A stretch of DNA of 64,000 nucleotides from Strongylocentrotus droebachiensis (taxonomy: Eukaryota; Echinodermata; Echinoidea; Camarodonta; Strongylocentrotidae), in the NCBI GenBank assembly GCA_035222895.1, contig JAVYIG010009884.1, positions 1 through 64,000 on the forward strand. Direction: 5' to 3'. The notes below the pieces were generated by a model. The model was not told where the DNA came from. It did no database searches and worked only from the letters and a program-made list of their open reading frames with translations. The translations under genes and the position numbers were made by a program. The stretch's first letter is position 1; each line of letters opens with the position of its first letter. Positions 47,645-58,050 of the stretch are shown here, piece by piece.

Positions 47645-47785
47645 CATCGGAATCCTGCGGCCTATCCCAATGGGAGAAGGAATCCGCGAGGAACTCGTAG
47701 TCAAACTCAACCCAAAAGTTACTGTCCTTGGGCCCTGCGTCTGGGGATACTTTGACACACTTATCCATGACTCGCTCAGCAACAT
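47645..47785 (-). CDS. TRPA1: Gene B exon 14, pre-S1 cysteine-bearing linker
   Basis: 141 bases, phase 1 to 1, CTTCAG acceptor and GTAGGT donor. It encodes DVAERVMDKCVKVSPDAG and FWVEFDYEFLAD. By memory alignment, VMDKC sits where vertebrate TRPA1 has LLDFC, a region holding the electrophile-sensing cysteines. The later YLQC cysteine position is Ala-Asp here. The donor abuts a long (ACT)n tract in the intron. Confidence 0.88.
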
Positions 47786-48097
47786 CTGAAGAAGGAAGGA
47801 GATGTTTTTATCATTTTCATAAAGTGGCAAGAGAGCGTATCAGGACAACCACCCCCGAGGACAATCATCCCGGACAATTACCCCCAAGGACAATACCCCA
47901 AAGATATTTCCCCCAACCCCAAGAGGAAGGGGATAATTTTCCATGTGGGTTGTCGGGGGGGGGGGAGGTCGTCCTAGCACCGCAAGAAAAGTAATATTAA
48001 GCTTTGAAGTGCTGAGAAATTACCAAAGTCGAAACAATGAAATGTGATAAAAATAGATGATCTTTGCTTGCAGTGTGTTCATTAATTGTTCATTTAC

Positions 48098-48219
48098 CTG
48101 GCATGTTTTTGATAAGTTTTCTCATGGGTGTGGTCCTCTCATATGTATCATTATCCAGACTGGATACAGACATCACTTCTCGCCATTTATCATGACTTAA
48201 AATCAAATTGGCAATGTTC
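48098..48219 (-). CDS. TRPA1: Gene B exon 13, pre-S1 linker
   Basis: 122 bases, phase 2 to 1, CTTTAG acceptor and GTAAAT donor. It encodes NIANLILSHDKWREVM and TPMRKLIKNMP, which correspond to the segment after the last ankyrin repeat in TRPA1 (in vertebrates a KWDECL stretch followed by PITEMIEYLP). This links the ankyrin half to the channel half. Confidence 0.88.
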
Positions 48220-48489
48220 CTAAAGATGAGAAGTAGGTAAAACGAGAGTGATTAAGAGGAAGAAAGAAATATTAACAGTACGAATCATGGATGGATCGAT
48301 AAAGAAGTTGAAACAAGTCGAAACAAAAGTTAAGAGTGTATAGACTGTGTGGATCTGATACCTTGTTTAGATCTACGTGACTCGGCGTCACACCAGACGA
48401 CTGGCTGAGGTAAACGAGGGGTGACATTCCTTCTCACACACTAGGTAACGAGCGCGGGTGCCGTTTAAATTACAGTCGCGGGGTGGGGG

Positions 48490-48702
48490 GTTTCTCTATT
48501 GCTCCTCACCTGTGGAATTCCCTCCCATCATCTATTCGCGAAATTGACAACCTTGACCACTTCAAAGCTTCACTCAAAACTCACATCTTCCTTCAGATAT
48601 TTTAATGCTAACTTTATTGGAGGAGCTCGCGCCTTTGAATGTTTTTTGAAACATATTTTTGGCGCCATAAAAATGCTGTGAATCATCATCATCATCATCA
48701 AA
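48490..48702 (+). mobile_element. LINE 3' end fragment with (ATC)n tail
   Basis: Encodes LWNSLPSSIREIDNLDHFKA then SLKTHIF, the usual last residues of CR1/Jockey-type reverse transcriptases. Followed by a short UTR and GAATCATCATCATCATC. Confidence 0.78.
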
Positions 48703-49989
48703 CTTAAAAAAAATTTTTTTTTTTAAAGAATTGCGGTAATGGGTGACCCAAAAAAGCTGAACTTACTCCCCCTCCCCCCCCCCCCCCCCCAACGAAACGA
48801 AATATCGATCGACCAAATTTCAAATTTTGGGACACAAAATAAATAGAAAAATGTGCTCTTTCGAACGGTCAGACAATACAGCCTTTTAGTACGTAACGTA
48901 TAGTGAGCCGTATCGCTCTTGGAAGTGTAAAATGGCCGCCGTGCGTGCGAGCCCACTTCAAGCGTTATCACGGGCGGGAATGGGCGATGATCCGTCCAGG
49001 AGGTAGAGGTCAGTGGTTTGTGCTGGCAATGTTCCAGCGAGCGAAAATGAGAAAACCGGAGCAATATGCGTTTTCATGGTAAGACGTCCACAGTGAAGAA
49101 GCGCGCGCTATCGCTACAGCTGTGCATAGCGGGTTGAGCAAGGGCGCGCGCTTTAGAGCGAGAAGACTTCCGGATTGCGTCTTATTTGTTCGTACCATAG
49201 CAAGCCCAGCGGTTTCTACCCCGCGAGCGTTTATATAATTGCTACGTTTACATTATGTTCCCCGCAGCCACGGCAACCAGGTTTCAGGCCACCGTGGACA
49301 AACGGGATGGGAGTGAGACAAAGCGGGGGAACGGAATGGGCTAATGTGACAGGTCGTTATTGCCGTAGATGCCGGGCCAGATTTTTAAACCGTCAACAAA
49401 AATTAGCCAAGGCAGTCACGGTGCGGATAAGAAACCTAGTAGGCCGTAGTAAAACGGGATGAACGCAACAAAACGTGAAAGTACGTAATAGGCCGTAATA
49501 AAACTTGGAGGGGTCCGTCCTGAGACGGTTTACGAGCTCGGCGCGCTAAGGCGCGTTGCGTTCTACTACGGTCTGACACGACGGGCTGGTCTCAGGATAC
49601 AATGATTGCTACTTGCTTGTGAGGCCTTTGTTTATACCGTGGGCACAAATGATCTTCAAAGCTGCCCGGCGTCCACGTTTCATCCGTTTAAAGCCTTTAA
49701 TAGCAGAACGTGAAAAACGTGTTAGACCTTCAGACATGGGAAACGTGAGGGACCCCGTCAGAACGTGAATGGCCGGTAGGGAACTTACTGGCATCCGTGG
49801 TAGACCGCAGGCCGCACGTTGTGGGCATTGGAACCTTCGGGACAGCATCATCGTTTTTTCCTACGGCCCGTCACGGAAACCGTGATAGACCGTGAGAAAA
49901 CTTGGCAAGACCTAACAAAACATGAATACAGAGAAAATAATTGCGAACATCCCACGGCGCACTACGTTTCGGGCAAACGGGGCTAACAT

Positions 49990-50335
49990 AGATCACATAA
50001 CCAACGAGGTAGTGAAAACAGAATTGAAAACGCCATCGGGCCGTATGAAGACCTCCTGATCTCAGTAAAAAGACGTAAACTGAAGTGGTACGGGCACGTC
50101 ACACGATCATCTGGACTGGCCAAGACTATCCTACAGGTAACAGTACAGGGAGGAAGACGAAGAGGCAGACAAAAGAAACGATGGGAAGACAACATCAAAG
50201 AATGGCCTTGACTGAAACATCATACGGAGGAAAGCTGAGAACCGCGAGGAATGGAGGAAGCTGGTTGCTAAATCTATAGTGGTGCCCCAACGGTCAGCCA
50301 GACTACGGGACAGATGAGATGAAAGATTACCTAAT
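49990..50335 (+). mobile_element. LINE 3' end fragment
   Basis: Reads RRKLKWYGHVTRSSGLAKTI then GGRRRGRQKKRWEDNIKEW, the C-terminal signature of several endonuclease-type non-LTR elements. Heavily 5'-truncated. Different family from the fragment at 48,490. Confidence 0.8.
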
Positions 50336-50477
50336 TGTGTGTAATTCATGATTTGTTGTTGTTACCAAAGCACTTTTTTTTTTATTGATGATTGTATTGC
50401 CTGACTGATAAAAATGCATGTATATGTATATGCTTGTACGTAAGAAGCCAGGGCATCGACGTCTTTCCCCGTGTCTG

Positions 50478-50562
50478 CACACACAAAGTTCATCGTATAG
50501 CTATCCCGAAACGGTATAGTTATACCGTTTCGGGATAGCCGTACGATGAAATTATGTGTGTG
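50478..50562. repeat. Short near-perfect palindrome
   Basis: About 40-base arms (TATCCCGAAACGGTATAG and its complement at the centre, CACACAAAGTTCATCGTA at the outside). Downstream to 50,950 similar ATACGATGATTCT and GACGTTTCTT words repeat, suggesting a decayed repeat family. Confidence 0.8.
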
Positions 50563-50964
50563 TACGCTTACTAACGTACGTCGTATTAAGAAACATCGTA
50601 TAACGAAACGCGAGTCTGGGCATCGTTTCGAACTAGAACTCGATAAAGAATCACGGAATATTTTGTGTGTGGACGTGTGGTCGAACTTGGCGGGGCTTAA
50701 CGTGACCGCACGCGAAAGGAGACGTGACCTCTTATTTCCGCTTCCGTTTCATGACCGCAGTAGCAAACTGCGCACATAAACGACGTTTCAATGTATAGTT
50801 TCGGATACTTGTTCTGGTGTGTGAGGACGCCCGGTTCGCTATACGATGATTCTCTATCCGACGTTTCTTGTGTGTGGACGCCCTGTTCGCTCTACGATGA
50901 TTCTTTATACGACGTTTCTTTATAGAGTTTCGGGATAATTCTTTTTGTGTGTTAGCACGCTGTT

Positions 50965-51105
50965 ACAGTCATCTCTGAGGGACCTGGTAATGAGAATTAA
51001 TGCCTTAACAATGGGCACGAGCGCATTGACTTTGTCTCGAAACCATGACCTCTTGGTTACAAGGCCGCTGCTCTACCACTGAGTTATCGCGCCTCCTCTT
51101 TTGAA
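50965..51105 (-). mobile_element. tRNA-derived SINE, minus strand
   Basis: On the minus strand GGCGCGATAACTCAGTGGTA, then GAGCAGCGGCCTTGTAACC and a GGTTTCGAGAC B box. The anticodon arm and B box match tRNA layout but the acceptor stem does not close, so it is a SINE head and not a tRNA gene. Confidence 0.72.
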
Positions 51106-51464
51106 TGAAATATTCTTTTTTACTGTCTTGGTTGTAATGTAAACTATCCTCGTACCATTTATCTGTATCTCTTCCATTCCAACGCCGTTTAAGAAATAAA
51201 ACAAACCTTCCAAACCTTTCAAAACCTTTAAAGTTTCAACATCATCACCTGCATTTATGTAGATGATTTTAAAGAGGGCGAGGGATAGTTAAAAAGGGAG
51301 GGAGTTTCTGAAGAGGTAAGAGAGAAAGTCTAAAAGGTATATATATGTTGGTGGACATAGAGAGAGAGAGAGAGAGAGAGAGAGTGTGAGAGAGAGAGAG
51401 AGAGAGAGAGGGGAAGGATGAAGGGCAATCGGGTCAGCTGATTTGTGTAGCTTTGTGTTCTTAC

Positions 51465-51604
51465 TCGTGCCCGTTGTCGATGGCATAGTCGAGGCTGTTG
51501 AGTCCCTGCTTGTCACGGAGTACGATGTCGGCTTTCGCCTCGCAGACGAGAAGTTTCACCATATCGATGTGACCATTCTTGCAGGCTAGATGCAAAGGTG
51601 TTAC
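51465..51604 (-). CDS. TRPA1: Gene B exon 12, last ankyrin repeat
   Basis: 140 bases, phase 0 to 2, TTCCAG acceptor and GTAAGA donor. VTPLHLACKNGHIDMVKLLV then CEAKADIVLRDKQG. The GA left by the phase 2 end completes GAG (Glu) with the first base of exon 13. Confidence 0.91.
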
Positions 51605-52061
51605 CTGGAAAATGAAGCAGAAAATGATATACCTGCCTGTGAGCAATGAATTCGTAATTACCGGCTCTAATTACTGTAGTGATACTGCAATGTTGAGGTA
51701 ACATGATGAGATACCCATTGTTCAAATTGTTTATACAAAGACATGTCATGTCACAGAAATAAACGTTGACTTCAAGTTGATATTTGATTATAAATGAATC
51801 ACAAAGACCTGCTTTGTTTTTGTTGTATCTCCTTCTCCCCTTGCAGCAGGAATTGATCCAGGCTCGGATCAAAGTGTCTGGCATTCGTCTTGGTGTTCAG
51901 AGGCTCAATACGGATTTGAATCGTTTCAGAATCGTCTTTCCCCATCCATAACTACAGATGATATAGCAAGTAACCACATGTAACTCAGAGCTGTTACGAA
52001 CGCCCAACATGATTTTCTATAAGTTTATGATCATTGCAAGATTTCTATTTGAATTACCTAC

Positions 52062-52182
52062 CTTGCACAAGTCTGTTTCATCAACTCGTGCCTTAGCTTT
52101 GAGTAGTTGCTTGACTGTCCTTATCCAGCCATTGGCTGCTGCAAGGTGCAAAGGAGTACGCACCTGTGCTTCATCAAAGTTG
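52062..52182 (-). CDS. TRPA1: Gene B exon 11, ankyrin repeat
   Basis: 121 bases, phase 2 to 0, acceptor CTTAAAG and donor GTAGGT. Core TPLHLAAANGWIRTVKQLL, finger ARVDETDLCK. Too short for a stand-alone call but aligned base for base with gene A exon 11. Confidence 0.88.
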
Positions 52183-52571
52183 CTTTAAGAAGAATTAAAA
52201 TAACCATTGATCAAAACAATGATACAATTCTACATTGAAACACTGAATTGTTTTCATTTCGCCGTGCAACAAAATAATAGGGGGATGAGATATTTTCCTC
52301 TATGTGATTCTCAGATAATTCCAAAATAATTATATAGTGAAAATATAAGTTCGATGCAGCAAAGCCTGACAGGATTTCTTTTTATGATGATGTTCGGTGT
52401 AATATTTTAACTAATTATATCATAGAACAGAACTCGGTGAATGCGCGAAAAATCTTTGTTGCGCGCAGTTACCGTTCATTTTAATCCACGTTTAAACAAA
52501 ACGCGTTTTTTTTTTTCGCGGTGACAAACCGCGTATTTTCTGAACGAGACTATAGATTTCTGAGTTCTTAC

Positions 52572-52721
52572 GTATCATTTACGTCAGCCAACGCCTTGAT
52601 GAGTTCCTGAACGGTCAGGTCATGTCCAGCCTCAGAGGCATAGTGGAGCGGTGCGTTACCCATGTCGTCGCATGTATTAACGACGTCGCTTCGCTTCCAT
52701 CGAATCAATGCCGCTACCGTT
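52572..52721 (-). CDS. TRPA1: Gene B exon 10, ankyrin repeat
   Basis: 150 bases, phase 2 to 2, GTGCAG acceptor and GTAAGA donor. TVAALIRWKRSDVVNTCDD then GNAPLHYASEAGHDLTVQEL. GNAPLH replaces GNTPLH of gene A. Confidence 0.9.
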
Positions 52722-53067
52722 CTGCACAATGAAACATCATGAATATAAATGTTATATACCATCGAATTTTCTGAAAAACACAGAAAATCTGGACTTTGTT
52801 TAAAAAAAGAAAAAACCTCATCTGTGAAAACTGTCACATCGGCTGTGGCTATTTTTCTTGTGGGCAGGATGGTAGATCATATAACAGCTCATGTTAAAAT
52901 GCCGAAAATATATATGATAAATACCATCTCGATGGAAAAACACCATCTAACAAAGGCCTTGTAGCAAATTATGTATATTTTCATTGATCAAATGTGTTCA
53001 AATATTCATTACTAAGAAATATTATGACATTCATATTCTTTCGATTTCAAGAAGTGTAATGATTTAC

Positions 53068-53159
53068 TCTGTGTGTCCTTTCTTGGCGGCATCGAGAACG
53101 AATTCGGCGATTTCGTCATCCCTGAGGCCATGGAGCTTAGTACCGTGATGCAGAAGAAG
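53068..53159 (-). CDS. TRPA1: Gene B exon 9, ankyrin fragment
   Basis: 92 bases, phase 0 to 2, CTTAG acceptor and GTAAAT donor. It encodes LLLHHGTKLHGLRDDEIAEF and VLDAAKKGHT. The length matches gene A. Confidence 0.85.
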
Positions 53160-53729
53160 CTAAGAGTAAAGAAGAGACGACGTTATTATCATTATCCTTC
53201 TAATCATCCTTGTTAAAACAGTGATCGTTATCCTCATCCTCATCCCAATCCGTGTCACCATCAACATGAATAACATCATCATAACCACCATAACGATCAA
53301 ACCTTATCAATGAATCAACTCAACGACAATTTCGTACCCTATGCATATGCCATAGAAATAATTTATGTTTGGGCTTATGTCATATTTATGTTCACACGTA
53401 AAGGTGATGGCGTGGTTAAGGCTATTGAAACTGCCTCAGGTTTTAATATCTTCAGTCTATGCATCCGTGCTATCATCGACGTCGTCGTAGTCGTCATTAT
53501 CAAGAACATCACCATTATTGCCGTTACCACCACCGACGTTATCACAACCAACATCAGCAAAATAAAAAAGAATTATCTCAAAAATCAACACCGTAACCTT
53601 CACCTTCTTGTTCTATTTACATGTATTTTTTCTTCTTTCACCTTTTTCATATTCTTCCTCTTCTTCGTCTCTTCTTCGTCATGTCCATTATCATCACTCG
53701 TGTGAACGTATCCCTTTTTATTTGCTTAC

Positions 53730-53931
53730 CTGTAGTGTATTTGCTTTGTTCTCCGTAGCCGCCCACTTGAGAAGCTCCGAGGCTGTGTCCTGATTATCAC
53801 TCGTAGTCAAGCTCGTATTCAAATTACGATGACGGTCGAGGAGACCGATGATGGTTTCGAAGCTACCGGAGTTGGTCGCGACCTGGAGCGGCGTGAGCTC
53901 TTCATCGTTCTTGGCACGAATGTCAGCACCG
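53730..53931 (-). CDS. TRPA1: Gene B exon 8, ankyrin repeat plus linker
   Basis: 202 bases, phase 2 to 0, one codon shorter than gene A, CTACAG acceptor and GTAAGC donor. It encodes ADIRAKNDEELTPLQVATN and ends SELLKWAATENKANTLQ. The finger AKNDEELTPL is closer to the ankyrin consensus than SIKNDEELTPL of gene A. Confidence 0.87.
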
Positions 53932-54626
53932 CTGTAGGAGTTAAATTTGTCGTTTTAAATCATAATGGAAAGATATGAAAACTAATAAGAATTGCATATG
54001 GCAGGGCTTAAACAAAATATCCTGATCATTATAAATGGTTAAAGAAAAACATGCGAAATACTTTCTATTGAGAGATTTATTGGAAGGAAAACAATAAGAC
54101 ATGGAGTGGAATGACACTACAAGAGTGTACTAGAATGGCAGAAGGCAGAGATGTGTAGAAAAGTGTTACAATCAACCTTCCCAGCTGGGAGAAGTTACGT
54201 TGATAGACTAATCTCTTTTTCTTTCCTTTTTCTCAATTATTTGCCATTAATATGCCCTGAACGTCGATGTCTTATGGTATGTTTTATCCTCCCCATGCAC
54301 TCATCGTCTTAAATATTTTCATTCTCTTCCTCGACTCTTTATTAGTTTTATTTTCCCCTTTTATAGAATTTTATTTTGTCCATTTATACTCTTCCTTCAT
54401 CTGTACCTTAGTCTTTATCTTTTCTGTTTATTCTTTTCAATCAACTTCTTTAATCCTATTTTGATCGTAGTTTTCTATCTGATAATTTTCCTTTCCCCTT
54501 GTATTTAAGCATGTAATCGTGTTTCGGCACCCCTCATTCAAACCACTTTTTACATCGATGAGACTAAATACATAGTGGGTGTTTGAGCTACATGAATCGC
54601 TTTTAAATGTGAAGACCATTTCTCAC

Positions 54627-54651
54627 TTTTCGACCAAAAACTCCGCCACTA
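54627..54651 (-). pseudogene. TRPA1: Gene B exon 7, 3' remnant after LINE insertion
   Basis: 25 bases matching the end of gene A exon 7 (VAEFLVE against VADFLVA), followed by the same GTGAG donor in phase 2. It is separated from the rest of its exon by 1.58 kb of LINE. About 19 bases of exon between the fragments are missing. Confidence 0.84.
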
Positions 54652-56230
54652 TAGATTATTATTATTATTATTTATTCGACCATAAAAACACATTCAGCAT
54701 GTACAGTGTATATAGGTGTATACAGAGTGAAATAGGAAAAATACAAAGTAAGATAAAGAAGGAATAGCATGTGGGTCAGGGTGCACAAAAGCGAAATTCT
54801 TCCCTGTTGCCCGGGGGCATGTGCACCCTCACATGCCATTCCGAGACATAATAGAATATATTGCAAGGTTCACATTATATAAGTATACAAAATAATTACA
54901 AACACTCATTCAGAAAATCATGATTAAATTAAATTTCGATAAATGCATTAAGAGGATATGAAGCTGCAATGAATAGAGTGCTTTAAGGTTTGTATGCAGA
55001 AAAAACTTAAAACTTAAAATAACCAGAACACAATTAACATAAATCGTCATTATTCAATTGATCCAACGGTGTCTCATTCAAAGAAATTCTAATTAAAAAG
55101 AAAAAAGAAGAGATGTGTAATTGTTCAAGGTAAATCTGACCAGCAATTTCTTGTATATAACAAAAATATACATATGAATAGAGCGTAAATATTGTTTTGG
55201 GCTATACAATCAAGGAAATTATAAAACGTCATGTACCACAATAATGTACAATTTTTGCAGAAATTAAAGGTGCAATAAGCATTAGGATTGATAATCATTC
55301 ACAAAATATTGAGTAGGGCCTATGGTGTTATCATTTAAGAAGAGTGGCATAATGTGGATATGAAGCTATCAATGTGGACCATTGTTCCAGGTTCAATTAA
55401 TATAATCATTGTATCATTGAAAGAGAAAAAAAAAGAAAGAAAAAAAAAATTAAACAAGTAACATTCTGAATCCAGTGTTTCAATAAGTTCTTGGATATTG
55501 ATAAACAATGATTATTAAAGAAAAGGAGGAATCCCCCACTCTCAGTGAGGAAGCCCCTCTCAGTTTGAAAATTAGTTAGAATCGAGAAGGGACCGCTTCA
55601 TAGAGAGTAGAAAGGATGAAAGTGAGGAGACCACCGATGCATCCCTAACCTCTAACGGTAATTCATCCCATACCCGAGGAAATCTCCGGGAAGCGGACAG
55701 GAACAGGGCCTGTGTTCGTGATTGCTGATGAATGAAGGACAGTGTAAAGAGGCGTCTCTTGCTAATGGCTATGTTTTCTATTAGTGTTTCACAGTCACAA
55801 CAAAAGTACAGACATTTGAAGGTAAATGAACATAAAAGATAATCTCTACGAGCTGACAAGGTAGACCAGTTGAGAACCCTTAACCTTTCTTCATACGGCA
55901 TTTCTCCTCTTCTCTGTTTAAGAGCAACGCGCGTTGCTATACGTTGGATTCTTTCTAATTGTTGTGTTTGTTTTAGGGTATTGGGATGCCATGCAGGGAT
56001 GCCATATTCAAGTATTGGCAGTACCAAGGCCTTGTAGAGGGCAAATATAGCAGAGGTGGACGAACCACGGGCTACAACTCTTATAAACCCAAGAAGACGA
56101 CTCGCGCGTGCAGTAATTGCATCAACCTGAATGTTCCAAGAGAGGTTTGAACCTATTACAATACCAAGATATTTGTAAGAAGTGACAGAAGAAAGCAGTG
56201 TGTCACCCAGGGTATAGACGGCATTTTGGA
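54652..56230 (-). mobile_element. LINE inserted in exon 7 of gene B
   Basis: Same strand as the gene. 55,572-56,229 encodes the end of a non-LTR reverse transcriptase (SYKYLGIVIGSNLSWNIQ, LVLPILEYGIPAWHPN, RVWDELPLEVRDASVV) in one open frame that reads straight out of the ankyrin exon. A 920-base 3' UTR ends in an (AAT)n tail at 54,655-54,672. Exon sequence flanks both ends, with about 19 exon bases missing and no clear target duplication. Confidence 0.9.
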
Positions 56231-56418
56231 AGCATGATGGAGCGCGGTTTCGCTTTCCCAATTTGTGACGTTGATTTTGGCGCCCTTTTCCAACAGCATC
56301 TTCACCATTTCCAGATGGCCAGCAGAGCAAGCTTCGTGCAGGGGTGTGTCGTCATTCTCTCCTCCCCCGTAGCTAACCACACATTCGTCATCATCGTCGC
56401 TGTCGTCGTCCTTTAACA
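56231..56418 (-). pseudogene. TRPA1: Gene B exon 7, 5' part before LINE insertion
   Basis: TTTCACAG acceptor, phase 1 start. It encodes an aspartate-rich stretch (DDDSDDDDE) absent from gene A, then ankyrin cores DDTPLHEACSAGHLEMVKML and SETALHHA, where exon sequence stops abruptly and LINE sequence begins. The remaining exon end is at 54,627-54,651. Confidence 0.87.
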
Positions 56419-57955
56419 CTGTGAAATACATTATTTTTTCCAAAAAAAAAACCCATTTGTTATGATTTTATAATTGTCAGCGAAATAATTATAGCATTGT
56501 AGTGAGATTTATATTAGCACAGCGTACACACAGCTTTATCATGAAAAGATGAATTTCCTCTTTATATTACTTTATGTAACATGTTTAAATGATCATGTTT
56601 CATTGAGAAATATGTAGGTTACAGGAAAATTATAACTAACAATATTGTTTAAGTTAAAATAAATACGAAAGAATGCGCCTACTTGCTCCATCAGCTTATA
56701 CGAAAGAGAAGGGGCAAGTGTAGGCATTCTCAACCCCGCCCCCTCCGACAGAAATCTATGTTTAAAATAATAATAATAATAAATAAATAATATTTTTCAA
56801 AAAATGACTAGAAATAACAAATATAATGCTGATAATGTACTGAGGGTGTCCATTGTTTTTATTATTTATTTGTTGTTGTTGCTGTTGTTGACAGTAGTGG
56901 TTTTGTATACTTGTGTATGAGTCTGTTTCTATCTGATTGCCTGGTAGCCACTAGCCAGGGCAATTATCAGAATCATTATTATAAATTACAAATTACAAAT
57001 TATTCGTTAAACAGATACAATTTACATATTGAACGTTTGTTCCAAGGATATGATGGGTTTAAATCTGAATTTTTAACACATTTACTGAAGGTTAGCCAAA
57101 TATCTAGCAATATTTGGGGCCAGTCACCACGAAATGAGTCCAGTGTCGCATTAGCTCAATCGTAGTAATAGCGATGTATAGTGTGTATGTACTGAAAATT
57201 GACCCACCTACCACATTTAAGATTTTTCCAAAAATCGACTTATTATTTCTTTGTTTGTTGAAAGTTTCATTGAAATCGAATGATGGGAAGTGTGTTGTTG
57301 CTATGTTGTTGTTGACCAGACTATAATATGTTACGCATCATTAACTTTACACCTAATTATCTCAAAACTGGGTAATCCCATTGTTATAAAGTCCAATTAG
57401 GTTTTTGTTCATATTTCTGGATATAATTTATCAATTTTAATGTGTGACCCCTTAATTTAAAGCTTATATAATGTAGATTCATATAATACTTAAAAACAGG
57501 AATAATTTTTTTGCGACACTGGACTCATTTCGTGGTGACAGGCCCCATTTAGCTAATTACCCCCCCTCCCCCCCCCCCAACAAAAACAAAACCTAATTTT
57601 TCAAACAAGAGATGAGGTTTCAACTGTTGAATGATTATGTTGAGTTGAAATATCTACACAATATTTGGTAGAGCAAAACTCCTCTACCTTTTCTAAATTA
57701 TGAAATTATGAAGTCGATAAAACTTACCACAATATTGCACGATTTCAAATATCAAAATACAAAAGCTTTCACCATCTCCCTTAGCTTGATCACTTGCTAG
57801 CCCCCCCCCCCCCTCCCCCACACACACACACTAAATACCATTTACTTCACTGGCTTGCGCACTCTTAATCAAAAAATAATAAAACAGTGTTTACATGTGT
57901 CACTGTCTATTGTATTATTTTATTATATCAGTCTATAATAGAAATCAGTCCTTAC
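56419..57955. other. Gene B intron 6
   Basis: Aligns in patches with gene A intron 6 (5,491-6,328), longer because of the TIR element at 57,116. Poly(C) tracts at about 57,560 and 57,800. No exon between. Confidence 0.6.
57116..57546. mobile_element. 431-bp TIR element in gene B intron 6
   Basis: Terminal inverted repeats of about 34 bases, GGGGCCAGTCACCACGAAAT to the left and CGTGGTGACAGGCCCC at the right. Flanked by ATTT on both sides. Gene A lacks it at the matching point near 5,940. No coding sequence. Confidence 0.85.
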
Positions 57956-58050
57956 CGTGTTCAAGGGAAAGTTGGACCAATTCTTTGTGCCCTCCTCTCA
58001 CGGCTAGATGGATTGGTGCAACGCCGTCTCTGTTTTTTCTCGATAAGAAT
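57956..58050 (-). pseudogene. TRPA1: Gene B exon 6, frameshifted
   Basis: 95 bases against 94 in gene A, with the same CTCTAG acceptor and GTAAG donor. The plus strand has a run of six T followed by one C where gene A has four T and two C, one base more overall. After ILIE the frame moves off the ankyrin core and meets a TGA near the exon end. In the shifted frame the ankyrin sequence is still recognisable, so the change is recent. A homopolymer miscall cannot be excluded. Confidence 0.8.

Larger units (their letters stand above)
48220..51464. other. Gene B intron 12
   Basis: 3.2 kb with two LINE 3' fragments, a hairpin and a SINE. The stretch 48,880-49,980 is richer in CpG and has recurring CGTGA/GACCGT-like words, but I cannot assign it. 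It contains no exon-like sequence that fits between exons 12 and 13. Confidence 0.55.

Noticed and set aside
47372..47755. Poly-threonine protein, and poly-serine frame on the other strand
   Set aside because: Translations of the (ACT)n microsatellite. The overlapping real feature is exon 14 in a different frame.
39830..48219. Membrane exons belonging to gene A
   Set aside because: They lie upstream of gene A's promoter and exon 1 on the minus strand. Their phase joins exactly to gene B exon 12 at 51,465.
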